Shown here: piece after piece, positions 10,728 through 20,480 of the stretch | Layout of the letters: every line of letters begins with the position of its first letter | Numbering within the stretch: the first letter of the stretch is position 1 | DNA from: Lunularia cruciata | Taxonomy: Eukaryota; Streptophyta; Marchantiopsida; Lunulariales; Lunulariaceae | DNA: 64,000 bases | Assembly: GCA_948567375.1 (NCBI GenBank) | Contig: OX419756.1 | Location: forward strand, 6,825,001-6,889,000 | Direction: 5' to 3' | Made by a program: the position numbers and the translations under genes | The notes under the pieces: generated by a model | What the model was told of the DNA's origin: nothing | Seen by the model: only the letters and a program-made list of their open reading frames with translations | The model's database searches: none

Positions 10728-11406
10728 TGTGAGCCGGCCTGTCTCTCACTCAGGATGAACCTCTGATGGCTATTATGGTAGCGCACCATGGACTAAGAAG
10801 GCAAGGAACCCCAACTCCATCATACTCCTCCAAGGCTAACACTCCAAGACTCAAGACATTGCTCACTAGAGAACTCAATGAAAGAGAGATAGTTGCAAAT
10901 GAAAGGATGATGAGTACCTCCTCACTCCTTGTTTATATACTTGTGAAATAGTTACGTACCAAAGTTACTAATTACCGTAGTAACTCAAGTTACTAGACTA
11001 AAAGTCAAGTAAAGTCAAAAAGTAGAAAGGAATATCCATTCACATGGGCATATTCCCCTTATCTTGACCCAACCACTAAAGCAAGGATTCCTTCACATGG
11101 GCTATCCTTGGACTAAAGAAGAATCCAAAACAAAAAGGCTTGCAGGCCCAAGAGTTCTCAACTCTTTCCCCAAAGCCAAACACCTAGGAATAATACCAAG
11201 TCAACACACTAAAATCCAAAATAGTGGTGCTCATCTTTCCTACTTCCTCTAAAGTAAGGTCCCATCTATCTTAGCTATGACTAACTTTAGCTAACCATGA
11301 CTAATATAGAACCATCCTTTATCTCTATATAAATAATATCTCTTAAGTACTTGTAATACCAAGCTAAATATCACAATACCACACACATGCACAAATGGGT
11401 GTTACA
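10728..11406 (-). repeat. Ath-1 3' LTR (679 bp)
   Basis: Reads TGTGAGCCGG...GGTGTTACA on the plus strand, TG...CA in the element's orientation. It differs from the 5' LTR (17845-18524) at about three positions, indicating a recent insertion. TSD is gttc (10724-10727 and 18525-18528), 4 bp. Confidence 0.95.
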
Positions 11407-11454
11407 TTTACCCCCGGACTAAGTTTTCACTTTGTCCTCAAAGTGAAGGTCTCT

Positions 11455-14400
11455 CTACCTTCTATGGTACATCTTTAACTTATCATGGTTAATCCTATCA
11501 AAGTGTCTTCCTCCCAACTCCTTGAGATCATAAGTGTAATTTCCCCACACCTTCTCTACTATGAAAGGTCCAAAGTACTTAGGCAAAAACTTCTTTTGTA
11601 CTCTCTTGAATCGAATGGAATCAAACAACATTACCCAATCACCTTCTTTGAAAGGCTCCACCTTCTTCTTGCCTTGCCTCTTGTCATAGCTCTCCTTTTG
11701 TTTCCTTTGGGCTTGCTCCACTCGAACCATAGCAACTGCTCTTGCCTCTTCCAACTCCATGAGTTGATCCTTCCTTGACTTCTCTGCATCACTTCCTTGT
11801 GCTTTCTTCAATCTCCTATGAATGCTTTGGAAGGTAGGAAGATCAAAGTGAATAGGTAAGGTAGACTCAATACCATACACCAATTGGAATGGAGAATATC
11901 CAGTGGAAGTCTTCATGGTTGTCCTATACTCCCACAAAACTGCATGAATCCTCTTGTCCCAATGATGTTTAGCCCCCTCCATTTCTGCATCTTTGGCCAA
12001 CATCATGCACAAGGTCTGATTGGTTCTCTCTGCCAAGCCATTGGAATTTGGCTTATAGGATGTAGTTACTCTATGTGTGATAGAGAAATGTCGTAGCATG
12101 GCTGTAGTAATGCTTCCTGTAAACTCTCCTCCTCTATCAGAAACCAACTCCAAAGGGCATCCAAACCTAGTGATAATGCGTTCATAAAGAAATCTACCCA
12201 CTTCATCTTCATTCTTGTCCCTCAATGGTCTAGCCTCAACCCACTTGGTAAGGTAATCAGTAACTACCACAATGTACCGATTGTTCCTTGGGGTTCTATT
12301 GAGAGGTCCTACAAAATCAATTCCCCACTTCTCAAAGGGTCCTAGCAATGGAATTGATCTAAGTGGTGGAGTGGATGTAGACTTTCTAGCAAAAGCTTGA
12401 CAAACATGACAAGTTTTGCAATAATCAAGACAATCCTTGAAAATCCCTCTCCAATGGTAACCTGCATCTAGAATCTTGAAAGCAGTCACCTTTCCTGCAA
12501 AGTGTCCTCCACATACTAAACCTTCATGAAACTCCTTTATGAGTAGGATAGACTCTTCCTTACCCACTGCTCTTCGAAGTAGACCATCTGCTCCTTGGTG
12601 AAAAAGAATATCATCCACCATTGTGTAAGGTCTAGATCTTGCTGCAAGGGCCTTCCTCTCCCTAGCATGCATCCCTTCTGGATAGTTACCTCTTGTCACA
12701 AAATCCACAATCTCCTTGTACTCCATTGGAACCTCTTGAGTGACTGAGATTGTCATGAGCTCCTCATCCGGGAAGGAATCATCTACTGGCTCATCTCCAT
12801 CATGATCATAGGCTCTAGATAACAAATCAGCATTTGCATGTTTCTTTCCTGGCCTATCCTCAATTGTGTAGTCATACTCAGACAAGAGAATCATCCACCT
12901 TGCTAGTCTCCCTTCAACATTAGGCTTGTTGAAGATGTACTTCAAAGCCTTGTGATCCGTGACAATTGTGGCCTTCCCTCCAATCAAGTAGTGTCTAAAC
13001 TTCTTGAGACCAAAGATCACTGCCAACCCTTCTCTCTCTGTGACAGAGTAGTTCTTCTCTGCTGAAACCATCTGCCTACTAGCATAAGCTATTGGATGAT
13101 CATGCCCATCTTGGTCTAATTGACTAAGAGTGCATCCTATAGCTACATTAGAAGCATCAGTGTAGAGGATGAAAGGCTTACTCCAATCAGGTTTAGCAAG
13201 AATTGGAGCTACAACAAGGGATTGCTTGAGCTCCTCAAAAGCTTTGAGAGCCTCCTTGTCTTCCAAAATCACCATGTAATCTACACCCTTCTTCATGTAG
13301 ATGGTCAATGCATAAGCCTTGTTGGAAAATGAGAAGATGAACCTCCTATAGTACCCAACCATTCCCAAGAATTGGCGTAACTTTGTCAAGCTTGAAGGGA
13401 ATGGAAGGTCTGAGATTTTCCTCACCTTCTCAGGATCAACTGCTATTCCATCCTTGGAGATGATGTGCCCCAAAAGTAGACCTTCTTCACATCCAAAAAT
13501 GCACTTCTCTGGGTTGAGTGATGCATTTGCCTCATCCAAGCGTTGCAAGACTTTGATTAGGTGCTCAAAGTGCTCCTCCTTGCTCCCATAGACACAAAAG
13601 TCATCAATGAAATCTCTCACAAATTTCCCAATGAAAGGTTCAAATACCTTGTTCATGAACCGTTGGAATGTGGCTGGAGCATTGCAAAGCCCAAAAGGCA
13701 TGACCTTGAAAGCGTAAGTTCCCCAAGGTGTGGTGAATGTGGTGAGTTGTTGATGCTCTGGTGCAATCTTGATTTGGTTATATCCACTATAACCATCTCC
13801 AAAACTGTACCTCTCATGACCTGCAACCTCCTCCAAGATCTCATCAATGAATGGCAATGGGTAGTAGTCCTTCTTGGTAACAGCATTGAGCTTCTTGTAA
13901 TCCACACATACCCGAAGCTTGCCATTCTTTTTCTTCACAATGACAATTGGAGACACCCATTCTGAATTCTCCACCTCAAAGATAAATCCAGCCTCCTTGA
14001 GCTTATCAATCTCCTCCTTCAGAACCAAAGATATTGGTGGGCTAATGCGACGTTGCTTTTGGCGGATTGGTCTTGCATGTGACTCCACCTCTATCTTGTG
14101 CTCCTCCAAGGTGACTTCCTTCAAATCCTTGTAACTAAAAGCAAACACATGGATGAACTTGCGGAAAATCTCCTCAAATCTCACCTTCTCCTCCTTGGTA
14201 ACATTTGGGCCATACTTGAGGGTAGATAACCTTCTCTCTACCTCCTCAAGTGTCAATGGTGATTTATCTGGGTCCTTCAAAACCTCTGGCTTAGGTGCAA
14301 AATCCATAGCACACAAGGGATACACATCTGAATCAGATTCAGATTCCTCCGTGGAAGTCTCCTCTTCCATGCTTGTGTCCACACCTGAAGCTCCTTCTTC

Positions 14401-16275
14401 AGAATCTGATTCCCAATAATCAGAAGATGGGGTATCTGAATGTGAAGTGTTGGTGGTGTTAGTCACAGGAACAGTGACTCTATGGTTTGATGGCCCAATC
14501 CTTAAGTACCCTTTGTGCCATCGATCAGTTGTGCGTGCTGCTCTCAACCATGGCCTCCCAAGAAGTAAGTCATAGCTTGAATCCTTCAAGACTTGGAAAG
14601 TCATGAGATTTTGAACTCCCATAACTGAAACTACCACCTTATCCATCACTCCTACTGGTCGAACTTGTTGCTTGTTTGCCATGCTCACCACAAATGTTGA
14701 AGCTCTTGAGGGTATCATACCCAACTTCTTCATCAACCTTTCTGACATGGCATTCACTGCTGATCCTCCATCAACCAATGCATCCTTGATGTTGTGACCA
14801 TTCACTCTCACATCAATCTTGGAGGCATATTCACAAGCTTCCCATGGTGCTGGCTTGGCATCCACCACCCCCATTGATATTGGAACTTTTGCCTTCTTCT
14901 TCTTCTTGCTCCTTGTAGAACTCAAACCACCTCTAAGCTCCTTTCTCAAGGTAGGGTTCAAAGCAATTAATTGGCACACTGTGATGTTAGCCTTGTGACT
15001 ACCAACATCCTCCAACACATTGTAGTTCCATTGTTGCTTGGAGATCAAGAAGTCCTCCATCCCCAACTTCTTCCTTGGAGTCTTTGTTGTTGATGGTGTT
15101 GAGGTGCGAGTGCTCCTAGTAGACATAGGAGTATCCTTGCTTGAAGTAAATCCTTGAGAAGAGTGAACATCCTCTGCAAAACGAGCTCTCTTCGTCTCTT
15201 GTGCCAAAAGCTCCAAATTAGGACCCTTGGAGTTTGAGCACTCTCCCTTCTCATACTTGCTCTCAACCACATCTATGGATGCTATCCCCTTACCTTTGTT
15301 GGGATTAGGAGCCACTTGGGTTTCACTACCTCCCTCTTTCCCTCTATTGGCTCCCTCATAACCCCTTCCTCCATGGTAAGTGGAATTTGGGCAATTCCTT
15401 TGGATATGGCCTCTTCCCCCACAACCAAAACAATTTCTATCATTGAAATTGTTGGCTGGTTGGCCTCCTCTATATGGATGGTTTCCATAACTCCTAGGCC
15501 CTCTCCCTACATTCTGATCCACCTCTCTCTTCTCCCATAATTGCACCACATTGATCTTGAGATCCGCAAGTTGTTCTGTGATGGTTTGGAGTGGATCTTT
15601 TGGTGGAGGTGCAAGAACTGGAGCAACTACTACTTGTGGTGCAACCCTTGTCACCAAAGTATCAGAAGTTCCACCATACTTGTAGCCTTGAGGAGGATGC
15701 ACAACCTCCTTCACCACCAAATCACTCTCATCCCCTTCCAAACTCTCCTCCATACGAATTGCGATCTTGATAGCTTCAACCTTGGAAGAAGGTTTCTCAT
15801 ATCTCACCTTGCTTCTAATTTGTGGTCTCAATCCTCCCACAAAATTCTTGGTGAGCATGGCCCCTATGCCAATCATTGTAGTCTCCACATCATCCCCACC
15901 CTTCCTCAACACTATGCGAAATTTGGACTCCAATTTTTCCACTCTTTCCACATAGACTCTCACTTTCTCTCCATCTCCTTGCTTGAGAAATGTAACCTCA
16001 CTCATCAATCTCTCATAACTCTCATCAGGAAGAAAGTTCTCAATGAGTGCTGAAGTCAAAGTCTCCCAAGACTCCTCTTCCCCCTCTCTCCTCTCTCTCT
16101 TTTGGTATTCTGACTCATACCATGTAAGTGCTGCATCCTCAAAGAAATCTGGTAATAATGAGGCCCACTCATTCTTCCTCCTCTCATTGTTTCCTATGCA
16201 AGCTCTCTTGAAGTCTCTCACAAAGGCCTCCACATCTTCTCCATCCTTGCCAAAGAAAACCGGAAGTTTCCCCAT
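11455..16275 (-). CDS. Ath-1 gag-pol polyprotein (1606 aa, intact Ty3/gypsy, non-chromoviral)
   Basis: A single uninterrupted frame. Gag capsid region at residues about 10-170; CCHC knuckle C282-X2-C285-X4-H290-X4-C295. Protease with VDGGS at D502, where the more usual form is DSG or DTG. Reverse transcriptase from about 735, with FGDGYSG (D827) and FIDDF (D891, D892). RNase H from about 1030 with YTDAS (D1040). Integrase has an HHCC-type domain ending C1289-X2-C1292 and a D1320, D1380, E1416 triad with the canonical 35-residue D-E spacing. No chromodomain. FIDDF, DGGS and the tRNA-Asp-like primer site point to the Athila/Tat side of plant gypsy elements (inference). It is 99% alike to Ath-2 by eye. 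The ATG at 16275 begins MGKLPVFFGK, conserved in all three copies. Confidence 0.95.
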   Translation of the reverse strand: MGKLPVFFGKDGEDVEAFVRDFKRACIGNNERRKNEWASLLPDFFEDAALTWYESEYQKRERREGEEESWETLTSALIENFLPDESYERLMSEVTFLKQGDGEKVRVYVERVEKLESKFRIVLRKGGDDVETTMIGIGAMLTKNFVGGLRPQIRSKVRYEKPSSKVEAIKIAIRMEESLEGDESDLVVKEVVHPPQGYKYGGTSDTLVTRVAPQVVVAPVLAPPPKDPLQTITEQLADLKINVVQLWEKREVDQNVGRGPRSYGNHPYRGGQPANNFNDRNCFGCGGRGHIQRNCPNSTYHGGRGYEGANRGKEGGSETQVAPNPNKGKGIASIDVVESKYEKGECSNSKGPNLELLAQETKRARFAEDVHSSQGFTSSKDTPMSTRSTRTSTPSTTKTPRKKLGMEDFLISKQQWNYNVLEDVGSHKANITVCQLIALNPTLRKELRGGLSSTRSKKKKKAKVPISMGVVDAKPAPWEACEYASKIDVRVNGHNIKDALVDGGSAVNAMSERLMKKLGMIPSRASTFVVSMANKQQVRPVGVMDKVVVSVMGVQNLMTFQVLKDSSYDLLLGRPWLRAARTTDRWHKGYLRIGPSNHRVTVPVTNTTNTSHSDTPSSDYWESDSEEGASGVDTSMEEETSTEESESDSDVYPLCAMDFAPKPEVLKDPDKSPLTLEEVERRLSTLKYGPNVTKEEKVRFEEIFRKFIHVFAFSYKDLKEVTLEEHKIEVESHARPIRQKQRRISPPISLVLKEEIDKLKEAGFIFEVENSEWVSPIVIVKKKNGKLRVCVDYKKLNAVTKKDYYPLPFIDEILEEVAGHERYSFGDGYSGYNQIKIAPEHQQLTTFTTPWGTYAFKVMPFGLCNAPATFQRFMNKVFEPFIGKFVRDFIDDFCVYGSKEEHFEHLIKVLQRLDEANASLNPEKCIFGCEEGLLLGHIISKDGIAVDPEKVRKISDLPFPSSLTKLRQFLGMVGYYRRFIFSFSNKAYALTIYMKKGVDYMVILEDKEALKAFEELKQSLVVAPILAKPDWSKPFILYTDASNVAIGCTLSQLDQDGHDHPIAYASRQMVSAEKNYSVTEREGLAVIFGLKKFRHYLIGGKATIVTDHKALKYIFNKPNVEGRLARWMILLSEYDYTIEDRPGKKHANADLLSRAYDHDGDEPVDDSFPDEELMTISVTQEVPMEYKEIVDFVTRGNYPEGMHARERKALAARSRPYTMVDDILFHQGADGLLRRAVGKEESILLIKEFHEGLVCGGHFAGKVTAFKILDAGYHWRGIFKDCLDYCKTCHVCQAFARKSTSTPPLRSIPLLGPFEKWGIDFVGPLNRTPRNNRYIVVVTDYLTKWVEARPLRDKNEDEVGRFLYERIITRFGCPLELVSDRGGEFTGSITTAMLRHFSITHRVTTSYKPNSNGLAERTNQTLCMMLAKDAEMEGAKHHWDKRIHAVLWEYRTTMKTSTGYSPFQLVYGIESTLPIHFDLPTFQSIHRRLKKAQGSDAEKSRKDQLMELEEARAVAMVRVEQAQRKQKESYDKRQGKKKVEPFKEGDWVMLFDSIRFKRVQKKFLPKYFGPFIVEKVWGNYTYDLKELGGRHFDRINHDKLKMYHRR

Positions 16276-16510
16276 CTTAACCCCTCACTATCTTTCTTTT
16301 CTCTTAATTTTTTTTTTCTCTTTTCTTTTCTCTCACTCTATTACTAATATAGTATATACATGACTAACACCATCTGAGAATAATCCACTCTAGGGAACAC
16401 AAAAGGTTCAGGTTGCTCCAAGATTTCTATAGCAACATCAAATCCTAGAGTGCATATTAATCTAACTCTCATGGATAGTTTATCCATAAGTTGAAAGATT
16501 ATCTCCATCA

Positions 16511-17008
16511 CTAATCTTGAGAACTAGCTGATGAAGGTGGTAGTATTTCTGTAGCTGTACTAAGACTCTCTCCAAGATCCTTCACCAAAGTTTCCAAAAG
16601 TGCTTTTACTCCACTACACTCATGTCCTTTTGGAAGTCCTTCAACTCCACAAACCTCACACAACTCTTTGGTCTTAGATCTTCTCCCTCCCAATCTTGGT
16701 GAAGAAGGTCCAACATGCAAACCCAAGTCAAGTAAGCCTCTCCTTTCCCTCAATCTCTTGCTCTCAAAGGTCAATGGACATGAACTTGCCTTATGTCCCT
16801 TCTCTCCACATAGAAAGCACTTAGACTCACTCTTTCCTCCAAGTGGTGTAGGTTTTTGGATCCTCTCAACACTCTCTTCAAATTCTATTGTAAACTCTCT
16901 TTTCCTCAAATCCACCCCTACAATCACCTCAAACCCTTGGGGAACCTTGCATAATCTCAATTTCCACTCTTGATGACTCTCCATGTTCCCCAAGATGAAT
17001 CTAAACAC
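16511..17008 (-). CDS. Ath-1 upstream ORF: 165-aa CCHC zinc-knuckle protein
   Basis: A separate ORF ending about 235 bp before gag-pol. It carries a CCHC knuckle C64-X2-C67-X4-H72-X4-C77 and a second Cys/His cluster C117-X2-C120-X8-H129-X-C131. No homologue is known to me. Zinc knuckles usually bind nucleic acid, so an RNA-chaperone or packaging role is possible but unproven. The same ORF is open in Ath-2 (26783-27280) and also in the otherwise ruined Ath-3 (34749-35222), which argues that it encodes a real protein. How a second ORF would be translated from the genomic RNA is not evident. Confidence 0.75.
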   Translation of the reverse strand: MFRFILGNMESHQEWKLRLCKVPQGFEVIVGVDLRKREFTIEFEESVERIQKPTPLGGKSESKCFLCGEKGHKASSCPLTFESKRLRERRGLLDLGLHVGPSSPRLGGRRSKTKELCEVCGVEGLPKGHECSGVKALLETLVKDLGESLSTATEILPPSSASSQD

Positions 17009-17632
17009 TCAAACATGCTTTTTGTTGATCTCAAGCTTCTCATGCATGAGATCTCCACTCTGCAGAATTGACCCTTCCTCACAATGTCATTCAAATCTCC
17101 CAACCAATACGTCACAGTCCTCTGAAATTTTGCACACTTGATCACAACTCCAGGGCGTCCCTCCCTGCAAAATTTCAGATCTTTTCATTGAGCCATTTGG
17201 CCTAGACACCTTTCTATTCAGCACCCATATTTCAGATTTGGTCTGAAAACCACCCCCCTCACTTCAAAAACTCATCACGCCCTGCGCAAAAACGATCTCT
17301 CTCTAATTTTTGTGGCAGCAGGTAGGATACAATGCACTGAATTTTCTTGGAAATTTTCAGGACAATTCACTAAAAAAAGAAGAAATGGCAGACTCTGTAC
17401 AATTTTCCAGAGAGCATGCAGTTGCGGGAGCACTTTACCCTATCAACTTTCAAAAATTCTAGCCCAGTGCGCATAGAAGCTCTCTCAATAATTTCAAGTG
17501 TGCTAACTGAAAGATAACCCAAGCTATCATGTGTAGAAATCTCAAGTCCAGATCTCAAACTTGAGATTTTGCCCAAAATCACCTTAATCCCCAAAATCTG
17601 CAATCCACCTCACACAATCTCTCCAATTCCTC

Positions 17633-17803
17633 TCATGTGTACAAGATGTACAAAATCACCTCAAAGACATCATAATGAACTACAGGGTATACAAATGGAT
17701 CTTGGTTCTCTAACATAAGTTCAGCCCTCTCCTCTCCTAATGTTCTCTCCAAGTGAGCTCTCATAGCCTCCTTCTGCCTAATGTAGAATTGGACGCGGAA
17801 CAT
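17633..17803 (-). CDS. Ath-1 leader uORF (56 codons)
   Basis: A short ORF beginning MFRVQFYIRQKEAMRAHLER about 20 bp after the primer-binding site. It is conserved in Ath-2 (25988-26158) and Ath-3 (33943-34113) with only three substitutions in the latter. It is acidic and hydrophobic at the C-terminus (FEVILYILYT). It could be a regulatory uORF or the remnant of an N-terminal coding exon. No known domain. Confidence 0.4.
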   Translation of the reverse strand: MFRVQFYIRQKEAMRAHLERTLGEERAELMLENQDPFVYPVVHYDVFEVILYILYT

Positions 17804-17823
17804 TATCTTGCCTTCTAGAGAGG

Positions 17824-17840
17824 TCCCGGCAACGGAACCA
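17824..17840 (-). promoter_or_regulatory. Ath-1 primer-binding site (tRNA-Asp-like)
   Basis: In the element's orientation TGGTTCCGTTGCCGGGA follows the 5' LTR after a short T-run. Plant tRNA-Asp would give TGGCGCCGTTGCCGGGG, so it matches except for two central bases and the end. Ath-2 has the same site at 25951-25967. Confidence 0.7.
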
Positions 17841-17844
17841 AAAA

Positions 17845-18524
17845 TGTGAGCCGGCCTGTCTCTCACTCAGGATGAACCTCTGATGGCTATTATGGTAGCG
17901 CACCATGGACTAAGAAGGCAAGGAACCCCAACTCCATCATACTCCTCCAAGGCTAACACTCCAAGACTCAAGACATTGCTCACTAGAGAACTCAATGAAA
18001 GAGAGATAGTTGCAAATGAAAGGATGATGAGTACCTCCTCACTCCTTGTTTATATACTTGTGAAATAGTTACGTACCAAAGTTACTAATTACCGTAGTAA
18101 CTCAAGTTACTAGACTAAAAGTCAAGTAAAGTCAAAAAAGTAGAAAGGAATATCCATTCACATGGGCATATTCCCCTTATCTTGACCCAACCACTAAAGC
18201 AAGGATTCCTTCACATGGGCTATCCTTGGACTAAAGAAGAATCCAAAACAAAAAGGCTTGCGGGCCCAAGAGTTCTCAACTCTTTCCCCAAAGCCAAACA
18301 CCTAGGAATAATACCAAGTCAACACACTAAAATCCAAAATAGTGGTGCTCATCTTTTCTACTTCCTCTAAAGTAAGGTCCCATCTATCTTAGCTATGACT
18401 AACTTTAGCTAACCATGACTAATATAGAACCATCCTTTATCTCTATATAAATAATATCTCTTAAGTACTTGTAATACCAAGCTAAATATCACAATACCAC
18501 ACACATGCACAAATGGGTGTTACA
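17845..18524 (-). repeat. Ath-1 5' LTR (680 bp)
   Basis: Near-identical partner of 10728-11406. One extra A in an A-run and two substitutions were seen. Contains the TATA-like TATATAAA and the AGTAACT/AGTTACT palindrome described for Ath-2. Right-hand TSD gttc at 18525-18528. Confidence 0.95.
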
Positions 18525-19349
18525 GTTCGTGCCTTCAATCCTCGCACAAATCAATCCAAAACTTCACCTTCTTGGATATCTAGAATTCACATGATGATGT
18601 TCTGAAATTGTGTGATGTAGCTTCTCACTGAGCCAATCTGCCTCAACTCCGCCAATTTATCTCATGCGGCTCGGGTGGCATTTATAGTCTGAAATCAACC
18701 AAGTATTGCGTCCTTGAATTCTGCCCATGTCAAAATTGGTGTAACAACTTGTAGTTCAGCTCTTTCTACTCAAAATCACCACCAAAGTTTTGCCATGCCA
18801 TCCAATTGGCTAGAAGCCAAGAGAATTTGTTTCCGCTCATCTTGAAGATTGGTGGCTTCAAAGTAATGTTCGCAGTCAAACACAAAATTCTCCACTGTGC
18901 CTGGAAGATTCTTGCCTTCAAACACCTTGGGTTTTGGAAATTGAATGCGGTCTTCTCCATCTCGAACTGGCGCTCTGTCTATCTGTTCTCGTTGTTGCTG
19001 GTCTCGTTCATCCAACAATCGAGTAAGATGCTCGATTTGTTGTTGCATTGCAAGGATAACATCCGGTATTGCGGCCATTGCTACTACCCTAATCCACTAC
19101 CCTCAATTTATCTAGTTGATTAACACATATATACAACACGTCCACTATTCTCCATAAGTTACAACTAGAAGTTTCAAGGGTTCCTCTGACACGGTGATCA
19201 TATGTAGAAAATCTTGCCCAAAGCATGAGGTGATGAATTGTGTGAAACAATGCTTTGGTAATATTTGGACATGAAAGTCCCAATGGTTTGGCGGAAGTGG
19301 ATTTGGTGGTCCATAAATTCTATCCATCCCACTCCTGCTCTGATACCAA
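18525..19349 (-). pseudogene. Chr-3 gag N-terminal part, leader and primer-binding site
   Basis: Gag starts at 19078 with MAAIPDVILAMQQQIEHLTR, followed by a Gln/Arg-rich coiled-coil-like segment and the retrotransposon gag core (FDCEHYFEATNLQDERKQIL, then LDGMAKLWW). Frame is lost near 18776. The leader (19079-19349) ends in ATTGGTATCAGAGCAGG in the element's orientation, a tRNA-iMet primer-binding site (about 19334-19348) directly next to the LTR. Confidence 0.85.
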
Positions 19350-19745
19350 TGTAAAATACAAAAACCGAGGAGAGAAATAGGAGAATGGAAACTCACATTG
19401 GGACATTTGAATGAGGGAAAACTCTGAATGCCTAGCATGAGCTTTGGCCTTGGTATTTATAGGTAGCATACAAGCCCCTTGAAGCTTCTCAAGAAGCTTC
19501 CTTGGAGTGCAAGCCAAGTTAACTAGGAAGCTTCTCAAGAAGCTTCCTTCTAGAAGCCACCTACTTGGCATGCAAGCTAAACTAGTTAGAAGCTTCTAGA
19601 AGCTACCTGCTTAGGGCACAAGTTAACTAGTTGGGAAGCTTCCCAAGAAGCTTGTTAGATGTTTCTAGAATATTCTAGGCTATTTTGTCTTATTATCTAC
19701 TTCATAAGCCCGACTAACTTCATCGCTAAACTCCATATTGTTACA
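19350..19745 (-). repeat. Chr-3 5' LTR
   Basis: 396 bp, TGTAAAATACAAAAACCG...TTGTTACA, partner of 6344-6753. Compared with the left copy it lacks a short GAAGCTTC segment and has several substitutions, so this insertion is older than Chr-4. TSD tctag at 19746-19750. Confidence 0.92.
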
Positions 19746-19757
19746 TCTAGGTTGTCC

Positions 19758-20057
19758 TATAACACCCATTTGTGCATGTGTGTGGTATTGCAATATTTAG
19801 CTTGGTATTATAAGTACTTAAGAGATATTATTTATATAGAGATAAAGAATGGTTCTATATTAGTCATGGTTTGCTAAAGTTAGTCATAGCTAAGATAGAG
19901 GGGACCTTACTTTAGAGGAAGAAGAAAAGATGAGCACCACTATTTTGGATTTTAGTGTGTTGACTTAGTATCATTCCTAGGTGTTTGGCTTTGAGGAAAG
20001 AGTTGAGAACTCTTGGGCCTGCAAACCTTTTTGTTTTGGATTCTTCTTTAGTCCAAG
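19758..20057 (+). repeat. Ath-3 5' LTR, left portion
   Basis: First 300 bp of the Ath-3 5' LTR, starting TATAACACCC (mutated from TGTAACACCC). Preceded by TSD gtcc (19754-19757), which matches gtcc at 41430-41433. Interrupted by Chr-4 with TSD ccaag (20053-20057 and 33506-33510). The LTR resumes at 33511. Confidence 0.92.
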
Positions 20058-20480
20058 TGTAAAAGACCGAAACCGAGGAGATAAATAGGAGAATGGAAAC
20101 TCACATTGGGACACTTGAATGAGGGAAAACTCCTAATGCCTAGCATGAGCTTTGGCCTTGGTATTTATAGGTAGCATACAAGACCTTTGAAGCTTCTCAA
20201 GAAGCTTCCTTGAGCCGCTTTCTTGGAGTGCAAGCCAAGTTAACTAGGAAGCTTCTCAAGAAGCTTCCTTCTAGAAGCCGCCTACTTGGCGTGCAAGCTA
20301 AGCTAGTTAGAAGCTTCTAGAAGCTTCCTTCTAGAAGCTACCTGCTTAGGGCGCAAGTTAACTAGTTGGGAAGCTTCCTAAGAAGCTTCTTAGATGCTTC
20401 TAGAATATTCTAGGCTATTTTGGCTTATTCTCTACTTCGTAAGCCCGACTAACTTCGTCACTAAACTCCATATTGTTACA
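20058..20480 (-). repeat. Chr-4 3' LTR
   Basis: 423 bp. Differs from its partner at 33083-33505 by only two transitions (G/A in GGCGTGC and in GGGCGCA, both at CpG), about 0.5%, so the insertion is very recent. Perfect 5-bp TSD ccaag. Confidence 0.95.
20162..20334 (-). promoter_or_regulatory. Chromovirus LTR promoter: heat-shock-element-like arrays upstream of TATAAATA
   Basis: In the element's orientation a TATAAATA box lies at 20169-20162. Immediately upstream are GAAGCTTC blocks. The clearest, AGAAGCTTCTAGAAGCTTCC at 20309-20328, has GAA and TTC alternating with exact 5-bp period (four units), followed by TTCTAGAA. This is the nGAAnnTTCn heat-shock element pattern. Further GAAGCTTCT blocks occur nearer the TATA box (about 20189-20207 and 20248-20267). 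Regulation by heat-shock factors is inferred, not shown. Confidence 0.55.

Noticed and set aside
10766-11252. Recurrent 61- and 62-codon plus-strand ORFs (MAIMVAHHGL..., MTQPLKQGF...) present in every Ath LTR
   Set aside because: They lie antisense to or within the LTR, recur only because the LTR is repeated, and have no coding features.
13561-13965. 134-codon ORF antisense to Ath-1 RT (and its equivalents in Ath-2 and Ath-3)
   Set aside because: A shadow frame of the conserved gag-pol; no independent motif.
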